Origin: JAJDTR01 sp965220415
GTDB taxonomy: Bacteria > Poribacteria > WGA-4E > JAJDTR01
Length of the DNA stretch: 64,000 nucleotides
Assembly: GCA_965220415.1 (NCBI GenBank)
Contig: OZ244829.1
Coordinates: 4,650,001-4,714,000 of the forward strand
Reading direction: 5' to 3'
The notes under the pieces: model-generated
What the model saw: only the letters and a program-made list of their open reading frames with translations
Database searches by the model: none
What the model was told of the DNA's origin: nothing
Part shown: positions 1 to 8,253 of the stretch, piece after piece
How the letters are laid out: every line of letters begins with the position of its first letter
How positions within the stretch are numbered: the stretch's first letter is position 1
Program-made: the position numbers and the translations under genes

Positions 1-391
1 TCACTGCTTTGATATGGAATCAAATCAGATAATTTCCGCTGGGCGCACTCTAAGGGCGTCTCTAAATCAACGCGTCAGTGCGGATTGTTCACACCTCGGA
101 CGCTGACTTCATAGACGTGAGTTAGTTGATGTCCGATTGGTTCTTTAGCCAGAACACATGCATGTTTCGAATCACCGAAACATCTCACCGAAACATCGCC
201 TTTTGGGCGCCCGTTTGAATTGCTCAAGAACATCGAAGTAAAGTCACGGATATCCGTGATACGACTTTTTTAATTCTTGTACTCTGCCTGGACGAGTGCT
301 ATAATATGCCAAATTTTGGAAGCAATGTTGTAGTGCGCGCGTTTCTAGAGTAAGGATTTTTGAATCCTTTGAGAATTTAGACACCGAACTG
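1..391. other. Gene-free leader of the respiratory operon
   Basis: No coding region is seen. A 13-bp unit, TCACCGAAACATC, is repeated directly twice at 172-184 and 185-197. The palindrome and promoter described separately lie at 244-305. The rest shows no recognisable element. Confidence 0.5.
244..305 (+). promoter_or_regulatory. Palindromic operator plus sigma-70-type promoter of the Rieske/cytochrome b operon
   Basis: A perfect 16-bp palindrome TCACGGATATCCGTGA occupies 244-259. It is followed 17 bp later by a -35-like TTGTAC (277-282), a 17-bp spacer and a consensus -10 TATAAT (300-305). If transcription starts about 7 bp after the -10, the palindrome centre lies near -60/-61, the classical class I activator position. 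The same palindrome with the same 17-bp distance to the -35 recurs at 7280, which argues for co-regulation of the two respiratory units. The regulator is unknown. Confidence 0.7.
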
Positions 392-406
392 TTGAGGTTA
401 CATATC

Positions 407-895
407 GTGGCATCTCGACGTCAATTTTTCAAGTTCCTCGGGTGGGGCAACTTTGTGGCTGCACTCGGACTTGCGTTTGGTCCCGGATTAATCCGATTTT
501 TATACCCTCGTGTTCTGTTTGAACCCTCCTCAACCTTCAAAGCGGGCTTTCCCGATGAATATCCGCCCGGCACCGTAAGTGAGAAGTACAAAAAAGATCC
601 TTTCGGTGTTTGGATTGTTCGACGAGAGGATGGCGAATTCTACGCGCTGTTGACCATTTGCACTCACCTCGGATGTACTCCGCGTTGGTTCGGCTCCGAG
701 AATAAGTTCAAGTGTCCCTGTCACGGAAGCGGTTTTGATCGGGATGGCCTCAATTATGAAGGTCCGGCACCCCGTCCTCTTGAACGCGTAAAAATCGCCT
801 TAGCCGAAGATGGACAGCTTGTGATTGATAAGTCGGTGAAATTCCTCGGAGAACAGGGGGACTGGGGAAAACCCGGTTCGTTTTTGAAAGTTTAA
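407..895 (+). CDS. Rieske [2Fe-2S] protein of a cytochrome bc/b6f-type complex
   Basis: High-potential iron-sulfur subunit that takes the first electron from quinol and passes it to a c-type cytochrome. Box I CTHLGC starts at residue 85 and box II CPCHGSGF at residue 103. The expected cluster ligands are C85, H87, C103 and H106, with C90-C105 as the disulfide. The N-terminus SRRQFFKFLGWG followed by a hydrophobic stretch is a twin-arginine signal anchor, as usual for Rieske proteins exported folded. I prefer the GTG at 407, with gttgagg as ribosome binding site; an upstream TTG at 392 would add five residues. First gene of the operon with the two cytochrome b genes, behind the palindrome/promoter at 244-305. 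Confidence 0.93.
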   Translation: MASRRQFFKFLGWGNFVAALGLAFGPGLIRFLYPRVLFEPSSTFKAGFPDEYPPGTVSEKYKKDPFGVWIVRREDGEFYALLTICTHLGCTPRWFGSENKFKCPCHGSGFDRDGLNYEGPAPRPLERVKIALAEDGQLVIDKSVKFLGEQGDWGKPGSFLKV

Positions 896-1015
896 CTTAA
901 AGCTTACGGCGCTAGAGGTGTCAATTGCATCATGTGAGAAAGGAGCCATACAGATCCTCAAATGAGCACATGTCGCATATATTTTGCTTGCTCATGGGAT
1001 TGATGCACATTTCTT

Positions 1016-1786
1016 ATGAACGAGAATCGTAAAGGACTCAAGGAAAAAATTGTCAATTCTCAAATCTGGCGATCGATGTTCCGCCACGGTTACGAGGACA
1101 CTGGAAGACGGTACACGCTGCAAATCCTCCAGAACGTATGGCTGCATCTACATCCACCACGTGTTCCGCGGCACGGAATCAACTTCCGTTTTACTTGGTG
1201 CATGGGCGGAATCACTTTCTTGATGTTCCTTGTCACGGCGGTTACGGGTGTCTTGCTCATGTTTTACTATCGCCCCACTGCAGAATATGCGTTTCGAGAT
1301 GTACAGTACTTGGAGTTTGATATCCCGTTCGGAATGTTGTTGCGAAATATGCACCGTTGGGCGGCGCACGGCATGGTTATCGCCGTTATGCTCCACATGT
1401 TCCGCGTTTTCCTAACAGGCTCCTATAAAAAACCGCGCGAGTTCAATTGGGGTGTTGGCGTTATACTGTTGGTTGTCACACTATTCCTAAGTTTTACGGG
1501 ATATCTGCTTCCATGGGATCAACTCGCATTTTGGGCTGTCACAGTCGGTACGAACATGGCGCGAGCAACACCTGTCTTGGGACATGAGGGGCCATTTCAC
1601 CCTCAGGATATCACCCAAGAAAACGATGTGCGGTTTGCTCTCCTCGGTGGGACAATTGTAGGCCCTTCGACACTGTTGCGGTTTTATATTTTGCATTGCG
1701 TTGCCGTGCCGTTACTTGCAAGTGTGCTCATGGCATTGCATTTTTGGCGGGTTCGTAAGGATGGAGGGATCTCAGGTCCGTTATAG
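1016..1786 (+). CDS. Cytochrome b, N-terminal half (b6-like), of the quinol-oxidising complex
   Basis: 256-residue membrane protein with the four-helix diheme core of cytochrome b. Likely heme ligands are H113 and H127 on helix B and H227 and H242 on helix D. The 14 residues between the helix D histidines match the b6/b6f type (bc1 has 13). A cysteine in FTWCMGGIT (C62) sits where cytochrome b6 has the cysteine that binds the extra heme c (ci) covalently; that role here is inference. The C-terminal half of cytochrome b is a separate downstream gene, again as in b6f-type complexes. Confidence 0.92.
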   Translation: MNENRKGLKEKIVNSQIWRSMFRHGYEDTGRRYTLQILQNVWLHLHPPRVPRHGINFRFTWCMGGITFLMFLVTAVTGVLLMFYYRPTAEYAFRDVQYLEFDIPFGMLLRNMHRWAAHGMVIAVMLHMFRVFLTGSYKKPREFNWGVGVILLVVTLFLSFTGYLLPWDQLAFWAVTVGTNMARATPVLGHEGPFHPQDITQENDVRFALLGGTIVGPSTLLRFYILHCVAVPLLASVLMALHFWRVRKDGGISGPL

Positions 1787-1974
1787 ATTGACTTATCCAG
1801 ATTGGGATTTGAGACAAAGTTCACTCAAATACAGGTGCCTGAAATCCACATAACGTTACGATTAAAGTGCCAAAATATAGCCCTCCCTTAGCTTAATTTA
1901 CTAAGAGTTCTTTCGGCGTGATCTGGTAACGTACTTTTACCGTTGTATAAAATCTTTGAGGTAATCTGTAATTT

Positions 1975-2841
1975 ATGGAACATCTCCTAGCACTTATTAC
2001 GAAACCCGATAATGTGCCAATCCTTGCAATTGTTTTTTTGTTGCCATACTTTACTTGGCTTTCGTTTAGCCAAGGACACAAGAACGACAAGGCTGGAACA
2101 CCGGCTGAAGCAGCACTCAAAGACAAAGTTTACGTTTGGCCCTACCTTTGTCGCAATGAATTCATATGTGCGATCATCATACTTCTAATCCTCGCCGTTT
2201 GGTCAATTACTATTGATGCCCCGCTAGAAGAACCGAGCGACCCCACAAAAACCCCCAATCCCTCCAAAGCCCCGTGGTACTTTCTCGCCTTACAAGAGAT
2301 GTTAGTGTATTTCGATCCGTGGATTGCCGGCGTTGTGTTGCCGGGGTTAATCATCGTTGGCTTGATTGCTATCCCATATATCGACATCAATCCAAAAGGA
2401 AAAGGATATTACACACTCAAGGAGCGCCCGTTTGCAATCGCGACATTCTGTTTCGGCTTTATCATCCTGTGGATTACTCTGATGGTGGTCGGTACATTTC
2501 TACGAGGTCCCGGTTGGAATTTCTTCGCCCCGTGGAAATATTGGGATCCCCACAAAGTCGTGCCGCTGACAAATGTCAACCTGTCATATAAGTTTGGCAT
2601 CCGCGACGTACTTACTGCAAATGTATTCGGTTTTGTCGTAGTTGCCGGTTATTTTGCCTTAGGTCCTATCTTTTATCTATGGAAGAAGCGAACCAGTGAG
2701 TTTCTTCAAGAGTTGGGATTGGTACGTTACATTGTTGTGTCGTTCCTGTTTCTGACCATGCTCTCTCTTCCAATCAAGATGATTCTACGGTGGGTGTGGA
2801 ATATCAAATATATTTGGGTTTCCCCGTGGTTTAATATCTAG
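1975..2841 (+). CDS. Cytochrome b C-terminal half / subunit-IV-like protein
   Basis: 288-residue membrane protein that completes the split cytochrome b and contributes to the quinol oxidation (Qo) site. Hydrophobic segments are near residues 13-31, 63-82, 115-135 and 155-178, with about two more after residue 210, so it is longer than plain subunit IV (three helices). The Qo motif region reads SKAPWYFLALQEM (residues 97-109), so the canonical PEWY is replaced by APWY, a type found in several menaquinone-using lineages. It follows cytochrome b by 188 bp and precedes the octaheme cytochrome, most likely in one transcript. Confidence 0.9.
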   Translation: MEHLLALITKPDNVPILAIVFLLPYFTWLSFSQGHKNDKAGTPAEAALKDKVYVWPYLCRNEFICAIIILLILAVWSITIDAPLEEPSDPTKTPNPSKAPWYFLALQEMLVYFDPWIAGVVLPGLIIVGLIAIPYIDINPKGKGYYTLKERPFAIATFCFGFIILWITLMVVGTFLRGPGWNFFAPWKYWDPHKVVPLTNVNLSYKFGIRDVLTANVFGFVVVAGYFALGPIFYLWKKRTSEFLQELGLVRYIVVSFLFLTMLSLPIKMILRWVWNIKYIWVSPWFNI

Positions 2842-2941
2842 TGTGTTTCGGAACGTGTAAAAAGCCGGCAATTCATGTCCAACCAAATTTCTTGCAACTA
2901 ATTGTTTGTAGATTGACATTGTTAAGGAGTCAATTGGGATT

Positions 2942-5900
2942 GTGAGGAACAAAAGAGATATCCCTGTAGAAGAGAAATCTTACGCAGTCTTATTCTTTAT
3001 CCTATCCGCTTTACTGGGCCTCGTTACGATTTGGGGATTCTGGAGTGAAGCAATTACGAGGCGACCGTGGAAGGGTATTCAGCAGGAATTTTATCAGTAC
3101 GAATATGACAAGACAAAAATCGAGTTAGAGCGAGCCAAGAAAAATCTACCCGATATTCGAGAACCAGAAGCGCTAAGCGGGAAAAAACTAAACGAACTGA
3201 AAAATGCAGTGGCAGACGCAGAGGTAAAACGTGAAGAAGCGCTGCAGGAGCGCAAATTTATTCAAAGCGAGTCCGATGCAATAAATTACAAATATCAACA
3301 TGCACTGCATGAAGCCAAAGCACACCATGCCTCTGGCGCAGGCGACAGCTCCGTCGAAAAATGGAAGAAAAAACTCAATGAACTTGAATCGGCGATTGAG
3401 GGTCCATTGACTCAGGCTGTAATAAATGCCGAACGGAAGTCGTCGGAATCTTATCAAGCCCTCGCTCAATTCTACGAGACCAACAATCACCTTGAAGATG
3501 CGTTAAGCACGTACCTACTTGCCGCTAAATATAGTCCCGGTAATTCCACAATCTCTGACAAGGTTAGCGCGGTTCGTGAACAGGTCGAATCGCTTGCAGC
3601 GGACAAGGCGAAACATGAAGCAGTCGTACGAATCGAGGAAAAAATTAACTCGCTGAAGCACGTTAAAACCTTTATGGGAAGTCTGTTAGAAAGCCCATTT
3701 ACCAAAACGCGCACAATAGTCCAATTCTACATGGAAGATTTCGATCACACGGCAGATCGATGCGCCACTTGTCACTTTGCGGTAGATAAGAGTGGCTATG
3801 ATAGCTACGCTAAGGAGACCTTTGAAGAGATAGAAGGAGACGGTGAAAGTAAGCTCGCTATTCAACTGGCACACCCGCTGGTCAAAGTTGGTAGCGAAAC
3901 GGTCTTGATTGATGAAGAGGACGCCGAAGAAGATAGTTATGAGTTGAGCAAAGACGGACTCCTGACCTTCACGGATCCCGATGTCTATGCCGACGTTGTG
4001 GAAATCGCCTACGAGACCGGATACAATCCGTCGCTTCGGACGCATCCTCATCGTGACGTGCTCTTGGCAAAACACCCCGCGGAAAGATTTGGTTGCACGC
4101 CATGCCACGGCGGCCAAGGACAAGCACTAACATCAAAAGCCGCACACGCGCTAACACATCATGAATATTGGTTAACTCCTGTGCTGGGATTGGATGAACA
4201 CACGGGCAGGTCGTCACCCGAACTACGCGGCTATATGGAATCAAATTGTCGCCGATGCCATGATGGAGTTATGATGTTGGATGCTGTTTCACCGCAGACA
4301 GGCGAAACACGGGATTACGCACCGCATCTTACCAAGGGCATGGCGCTATTTGAAGATCTTGGATGCCATGGTTGTCATGCGGTTGAAGGCTACTCTGCGC
4401 TGGACAATATAGATAAAGTTGGACCGTCGTTAGCCAAGGTTGGAAGTAAAGTGAATGGAATTGAATGGCTTGAGAGTTGGGTCAAGAATCCTGGCGCACA
4501 TCTGACTAATACCAAGATGCCGAATTTCTTCCCAAATCCAAGGATGACTCAGCTCGTCTATTTCAAGAATGGAAACAAACGTACAGGTGTAGTCACGAAA
4601 ACTGCGGATGGAATTATTGTTCAAGGAGACGACGGGACGGAATTTGTATACGGGGATGATGCAGTGGAAAAGGTAGTCGACGAGGTAAAATCGATCGCCC
4701 AATACCTTGGTCAAATGCGCGATTCCATGATTGAAGGAGTTGATGCCACATATTCGACTTCCGCGCGGGCAATCGCCGCCGGAGAGGAGGTCGTTAAATC
4801 GGTCGGGTGCCTGTCGTGTCACTCGGTAGGTGGTCTGGGAAGCGATTTCGCGCCGGAACTGGACAACGTCGGAAGCAAAGTTACACCCAATTACCTTCGA
4901 CAGTGGATAAGCGATCCGAAATCTTACGATCCTGACACGGTTATGCCTAGCCTACGCTTGACAAAATCCGAAGTGGACAACACAGTGGCATACCTGATGT
5001 CGTTAAAACGGTCAGCCCCCGTCGCCATGACGGAAAGCGAATATCAGCATGCGGTGAGCGATCCCGCGGAAGGTGAGAAACTGGTCCGCAGTTATGGTTG
5101 CTACGGTTGTCATAACATTCCCGGCTTTGAGAACGAATCTAAGGTGGGAGCCGATCTGGGCGAGTTTGGAGCCAAAACTACTGAGGAGTTCGATTTTGGA
5201 GACACCGTCGGCATTGAGCATAGTTGGCACGGTTGGACAATTGGCAAAATAACGAATCCCAGACGCTACCAAACACGCCGAATAGTTTCGCGAATGCCAG
5301 TATTTCCGGTTGACGATGAGGATGCACGAGCATTGGCGGTTTTGCTCAAGAGTTTCCAGCCCATACAATATCCCGTCAGTTATACTCGCCAACTCAATGA
5401 GCGGACACGACAGATTGATGCGGGCCGTCGATTGGCTAAGAAATACAACTGCACTGGCTGTCATGAAATCGAAGGCAGAGGTGGGACGTATGCGGACATC
5501 GTCGCAGCGCATGAAGGACTCGACCAAATCCAAGCAAAACAGTTCGCACCACCCACGCTGCAAGCTCAAGGTGCAAAAGTATACCCCGACTGGTTATTTG
5601 AATTCCTAAAGAATCCTGATCCAATTCGGTATGGACTCAAAGTTCGGATGCCCACCTTCGGTCTATCGGATGGCGAGGCAACGACGCTTGTGGAATACTT
5701 CTCGTCGCTTTCCGATGAGCCTTTCCCCTATAAGACAATCGCTTTGGAGCCGGCTACAAGAGCTGAGTTGAGAGTAGGCAAACAGATATTCGATGCTCTC
5801 GAATGCATATCATGCCATCCGGAGCAAGGCGAAATAATTCCGGCCGGAAGCAATAAGACGGGGCGTCCCGATCTTGCCTTAGCCAAATCCCGTCTGAAGG

Positions 5901-6076
5901 CGGACTGGATCATTGATTGGCTCAAAGAGCCACAGTCCTTCCAGCCGGGAACCGCGATGCCACAAGCGTGGCCTAACATCGGAGGTGAATACCAGCCTGT
6001 CGAAGGTTTCGCCGACGATGACGCGGAAAAACAGATTCGACTCGTCAGAGATTACCTTATCTCATTAGCCAAGTGA
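2942..6076 (+). CDS. Very large membrane-anchored octaheme cytochrome c with coiled-coil/TPR-like region
   Basis: 1044 residues. One membrane helix lies near residues 14-33. A charged coiled coil follows (about 45-230), with a TPR-like helix pair around residues 170-195. Then come eight CxxCH heme sites starting at residues 274, 385, 436, 475, 623, 720, 837 and 955. Several are single cytochrome c domains with a later Met in a KMP or RMP context. Between hemes 4 and 5 a short beta-rich insert (about 537-570) resembles the repeats in the diheme protein at 11191. It probably replaces cytochrome c1/f as electron acceptor of the Rieske/b complex and wires it to several oxidases; this role is inferred from position. 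The start is a GTG at 2942 with AAGGAG about 12 bp upstream. Confidence 0.85.
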   Translation: MRNKRDIPVEEKSYAVLFFILSALLGLVTIWGFWSEAITRRPWKGIQQEFYQYEYDKTKIELERAKKNLPDIREPEALSGKKLNELKNAVADAEVKREEALQERKFIQSESDAINYKYQHALHEAKAHHASGAGDSSVEKWKKKLNELESAIEGPLTQAVINAERKSSESYQALAQFYETNNHLEDALSTYLLAAKYSPGNSTISDKVSAVREQVESLAADKAKHEAVVRIEEKINSLKHVKTFMGSLLESPFTKTRTIVQFYMEDFDHTADRCATCHFAVDKSGYDSYAKETFEEIEGDGESKLAIQLAHPLVKVGSETVLIDEEDAEEDSYELSKDGLLTFTDPDVYADVVEIAYETGYNPSLRTHPHRDVLLAKHPAERFGCTPCHGGQGQALTSKAAHALTHHEYWLTPVLGLDEHTGRSSPELRGYMESNCRRCHDGVMMLDAVSPQTGETRDYAPHLTKGMALFEDLGCHGCHAVEGYSALDNIDKVGPSLAKVGSKVNGIEWLESWVKNPGAHLTNTKMPNFFPNPRMTQLVYFKNGNKRTGVVTKTADGIIVQGDDGTEFVYGDDAVEKVVDEVKSIAQYLGQMRDSMIEGVDATYSTSARAIAAGEEVVKSVGCLSCHSVGGLGSDFAPELDNVGSKVTPNYLRQWISDPKSYDPDTVMPSLRLTKSEVDNTVAYLMSLKRSAPVAMTESEYQHAVSDPAEGEKLVRSYGCYGCHNIPGFENESKVGADLGEFGAKTTEEFDFGDTVGIEHSWHGWTIGKITNPRRYQTRRIVSRMPVFPVDDEDARALAVLLKSFQPIQYPVSYTRQLNERTRQIDAGRRLAKKYNCTGCHEIEGRGGTYADIVAAHEGLDQIQAKQFAPPTLQAQGAKVYPDWLFEFLKNPDPIRYGLKVRMPTFGLSDGEATTLVEYFSSLSDEPFPYKTIALEPATRAELRVGKQIFDALECISCHPEQGEIIPAGSNKTGRPDLALAKSRLKADWIIDWLKEPQSFQPGTAMPQAWPNIGGEYQPVEGFADDDAEKQIRLVRDYLISLAK

Positions 6077-6089
6077 TTCTGGAGTAATC

Positions 6090-6461
6090 ATGCGACACCT
6101 ACTAATTATCGTTGGGATGTTTGCGGCTAGCATGAGTTGGCTGATTTGGATCTGCCGTGTCGTCGATCCAAGCACCCGATACGGTTCGAAAGTCGAATTC
6201 AATTACGCAAGATATTGCGCAGGATGTCATGGAGCGAACGGCGAAGGCAACGGGCGAATCGGAAGATTCAAAAAACTGGACCCCGCCAATCTGACGGAAC
6301 CTGATTTTTGGGATAACCGCAGCGACGAACAACTTATCCATAGTATTGATGCCGGCAAGGACGACATGCCGGCATTTTTTTATTATTTAACACACGAGGA
6401 ACAAAAGGAACTTCTCGCCTTCATCAAAGAAAACTTCCGTCCCACGTTGACACGCGATTGA
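6090..6461 (+). CDS. Small monoheme cytochrome c
   Basis: 123 residues: an N-terminal hydrophobic signal or anchor (about residues 3-24), then a class I cytochrome c domain with CAGCHGANGEGNG and a later DDMPAF methionine as likely sixth ligand. It begins 13 bp after the octaheme gene and closes the operon, so it is a candidate soluble or tethered carrier between the quinol-oxidising complex and the oxidases. The coding sequence contains a hairpin followed by seven T (6349-6381), described under findings. Confidence 0.88.
   Translation: MRHLLIIVGMFAASMSWLIWICRVVDPSTRYGSKVEFNYARYCAGCHGANGEGNGRIGRFKKLDPANLTEPDFWDNRSDEQLIHSIDAGKDDMPAFFYYLTHEEQKELLAFIKENFRPTLTRD
6349..6381 (+). terminator. Terminator-like hairpin inside the monoheme cytochrome gene
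   Basis: ATGCCGGCA (6349-6357) and ATGCCGGCAT (6366-6375) can pair and are followed by seven T (6375-6381). The structure has the form of an intrinsic terminator but lies within coding sequence about 80 bp before the stop codon, so it may be chance or may cause partial termination. Weak call. Confidence 0.25.
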
Positions 6462-6720
6462 AGAAATTGTGCGTATTGAAGAATCTCAAGGTTGAAATCC
6501 GTTTTGGGAGGGCTGCCGGTGAGTGCGAGTGGAAACTTGGGTTGCGATTCAAATTCTCAAGAACAATCGGCGTGTAATCTTAACCTAGGGTTTATTCGAC
6601 ACGTCTTTGAGGTGCACTGAACAACTGTTGACAAAATTTCAATTGGCGGTCAACCACGCAAGGGTTCGATTTTTATCAGTCACCCGCAATTCCCTCATTT
6701 GACCTAATGGAGGTGGCGCA

Positions 6721-6927
6721 GTGAGACAAGTGGTTGTTTATCCGGGAGAAGATGGTTACTGGGTTGCTGAGTGTCCTAGCCTGCTAGGTTGCATCAGTCA
6801 AGGTAAAACGAAACACGAGGCTATCACGAATATCCGAGAGGCAATTGAAGGATATATTGTTTCTTTAGAAGAAGATGGACTGCCAGTGCCCGAGGAAAAC
6901 TTTGAAACATTGCTAGTAGCTGTATGA
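6721..6927 (+). CDS. hicB: HicB-family antitoxin
   Basis: 68-residue protein with the partial RNase H-like HicB fold: a beta strand, then DGYWVAECPSLLGCISQG, then the helix KHEAITNIREAIEGYIVSLEEDG. HicB neutralises the HicA RNase and usually represses its own promoter. The GTG start at 6721 is preceded by GGAGG (about 6708). It overlaps hicA by four bases (ATGA), giving translational coupling. The order is antitoxin first, the reverse of the Escherichia coli hicAB order but common elsewhere. It separates the Rieske/b operon from the cupredoxin/bd-like operon. Confidence 0.88.
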   Translation: MRQVVVYPGEDGYWVAECPSLLGCISQGKTKHEAITNIREAIEGYIVSLEEDGLPVPEENFETLLVAV

Positions 6928-7145
6928 GCAAATTACCGAGGATTTCAGGGAAGAATTGCGCCAAAGTGCTTAGCAAGATTGGGTTCTACCGGAAGCGACA
7001 GCATGGAGGGCACCTGATTCTGCGCCGAGATAATCCGTTCGCTCAAGTAGTGGTTCCTAACCATCGGGAGTTAGATAGAAGTACATTACGTAGCATCATT
7101 AGGCAAGCAGGAATCGGGGTAGACGAGTTTCTAAACTTGATGTGA
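6924..7145 (+). CDS. hicA: HicA-family toxin (mRNA interferase)
   Basis: 73 residues with the double-stranded-RNA-binding-like HicA/YcfA fold. The catalytic histidine lies in RQHGGHLILRR, and the VVVPNHRELDRSTLRSIIRQAGI tail (split here: VVVPNH, then RELDRSTLRSIIRQAGI) is typical. HicA cleaves mRNA when not bound by HicB. The length is normal and no lesion is visible, so the pair looks functional. Confidence 0.88.
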   Translation: MSKLPRISGKNCAKVLSKIGFYRKRQHGGHLILRRDNPFAQVVVPNHRELDRSTLRSIIRQAGIGVDEFLNLM

Positions 7146-7161
7146 TGTCCTACGTTGCTGA

Positions 7162-7365
7162 ATTTCTGATTTTGCTATCAGAGAGATAAAGTTTCTGCCG
7201 GAGGACGATCGCAGCACCGTAGAGGAAGCAATTGAAGCCTACCATAAGCTGATTGCAGAGCTGCCGCGTGCCCGTCCAGTCACGGATATCCGTGAGGTGA
7301 ATTCTTTAATTCTTGATTCCCCATTTCGCGCCGTGCTATCATACTCGCGATTTGTGAAAACCTGA
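7162..7365 (+). pseudogene. Possible coding remnant without a start codon
   Basis: An open frame of 67 codons without an ATG, GTG or TTG at its beginning reads through FLPEDDRSTVEEAIEAYHKL and ends at TGA 7363. Its codon use looks coding-like (GAG, GCC, CTG, CGT) and the product would be helical. The operator and promoter at 7280-7342 lie inside it, so it may be a decayed gene onto which the promoter now falls, or chance. No homology is recognised. Confidence 0.2.
7280..7342 (+). promoter_or_regulatory. Second copy of the palindromic operator plus promoter, upstream of the cupredoxin/bd-like genes
   Basis: The identical palindrome TCACGGATATCCGTGA occupies 7280-7295. Seventeen bp later there is a TTGATT -35 (7313-7318) and a TATCAT -10 (7337-7342), spacer 18 bp. 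The words taattcttg around the -35 and gctat before the -10 are shared with the copy at 244-305, while other bases differ, so the conservation is specific. Centre of the palindrome is near -61 from the inferred start. Confidence 0.68.
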
Positions 7366-7412
7366 AAAAAATTCACTGTCGTATATCGAACAAAGAAAGG
7401 ACAAATAAACAG

Positions 7413-8177
7413 ATGAAAACCGCAATGGCCTTGACAACACTAAGTTTCTTCATCTTCGTGGCAGGTATGGTATACGCCGGTAATATCACCGGTACTGTCA
7501 TGTACGATGGAGACGCCCCGGCACGACCAACGTTATCGGTATCCAAAGACCAACACTGCATCGACTCTCTGAAAAGTGCCAAATCTGAAGCTCTTGTCGT
7601 TTCCAAGGGAAAAGGAATTAAGAACGTGGTCGTATACCTGCGTGCTCGTGGGGCGAAGCCAACGACGCCCGCCAAGAATCCGGTAATGGATCAGGTAGAT
7701 TGCCTGTATGTGCCTCATGTTTTGGTTGTAACCGCGGGCACCACAGTTGATGTACAATCGAGTGACCCGGTGGCGCACAATGTTCATTCTCATGCAAAGA
7801 AAAACGAGGCGCCGAATTGGCAGATACCCGGTCCCGGGAAGGCTCTACCTTTGAAGTTAGAAAAGCGCGAAGCCATCAAATTCACGTGCGATATCCACAA
7901 TTGGATGACGGGATATATCTTCGTGGTGGACAACGACTACTATGCCGTGACGGGATACCGGGATGGCAAGGGCAAATGGGTTAGCTCCGACAGCTACGAA
8001 GCTTCAAGCGATAACGGCGCTTACGCGATTAAAGATGTTCCTGCAGGTAAATATCGCATTCAGGCATGGCATGAGGAGCTTGGATCCACTAAAGCCAAAG
8101 CTGTCGAAGTTGCCGCTAGCGGAGACCTTGAATTCAACTTTACAAGCGCCGATTTCAAGAAGAAGAGCGCGAAGTAG
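7413..8177 (+). CDS. Periplasmic cupredoxin-domain protein (methylamine-utilisation-like)
   Basis: 254 residues. The signal peptide ends near ...GMVYAG (residue 23). A cupredoxin-like domain follows whose copper ligands can be picked out: the histidine in DPVAHNVHSH and the C-x2-H-x2-M of FTCDIHNWM. The C-terminal part (ASSDNGAYAIKDVPAGKYRI) is a carboxypeptidase-regulatory-like beta domain. Probably a blue-copper electron carrier or copper-binding protein of the respiratory chain; a close relative is at 16277. First gene after the palindrome/promoter copy at 7280. Confidence 0.75.
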   Translation: MKTAMALTTLSFFIFVAGMVYAGNITGTVMYDGDAPARPTLSVSKDQHCIDSLKSAKSEALVVSKGKGIKNVVVYLRARGAKPTTPAKNPVMDQVDCLYVPHVLVVTAGTTVDVQSSDPVAHNVHSHAKKNEAPNWQIPGPGKALPLKLEKREAIKFTCDIHNWMTGYIFVVDNDYYAVTGYRDGKGKWVSSDSYEASSDNGAYAIKDVPAGKYRIQAWHEELGSTKAKAVEVAASGDLEFNFTSADFKKKSAK

Positions 8178-8253
8178 TTCAATGAGACACTGATATAACG
8201 GGGAACGGCGAATTCTCCTCCACTGACCATCTAGATTGCTAGACACCAACACT

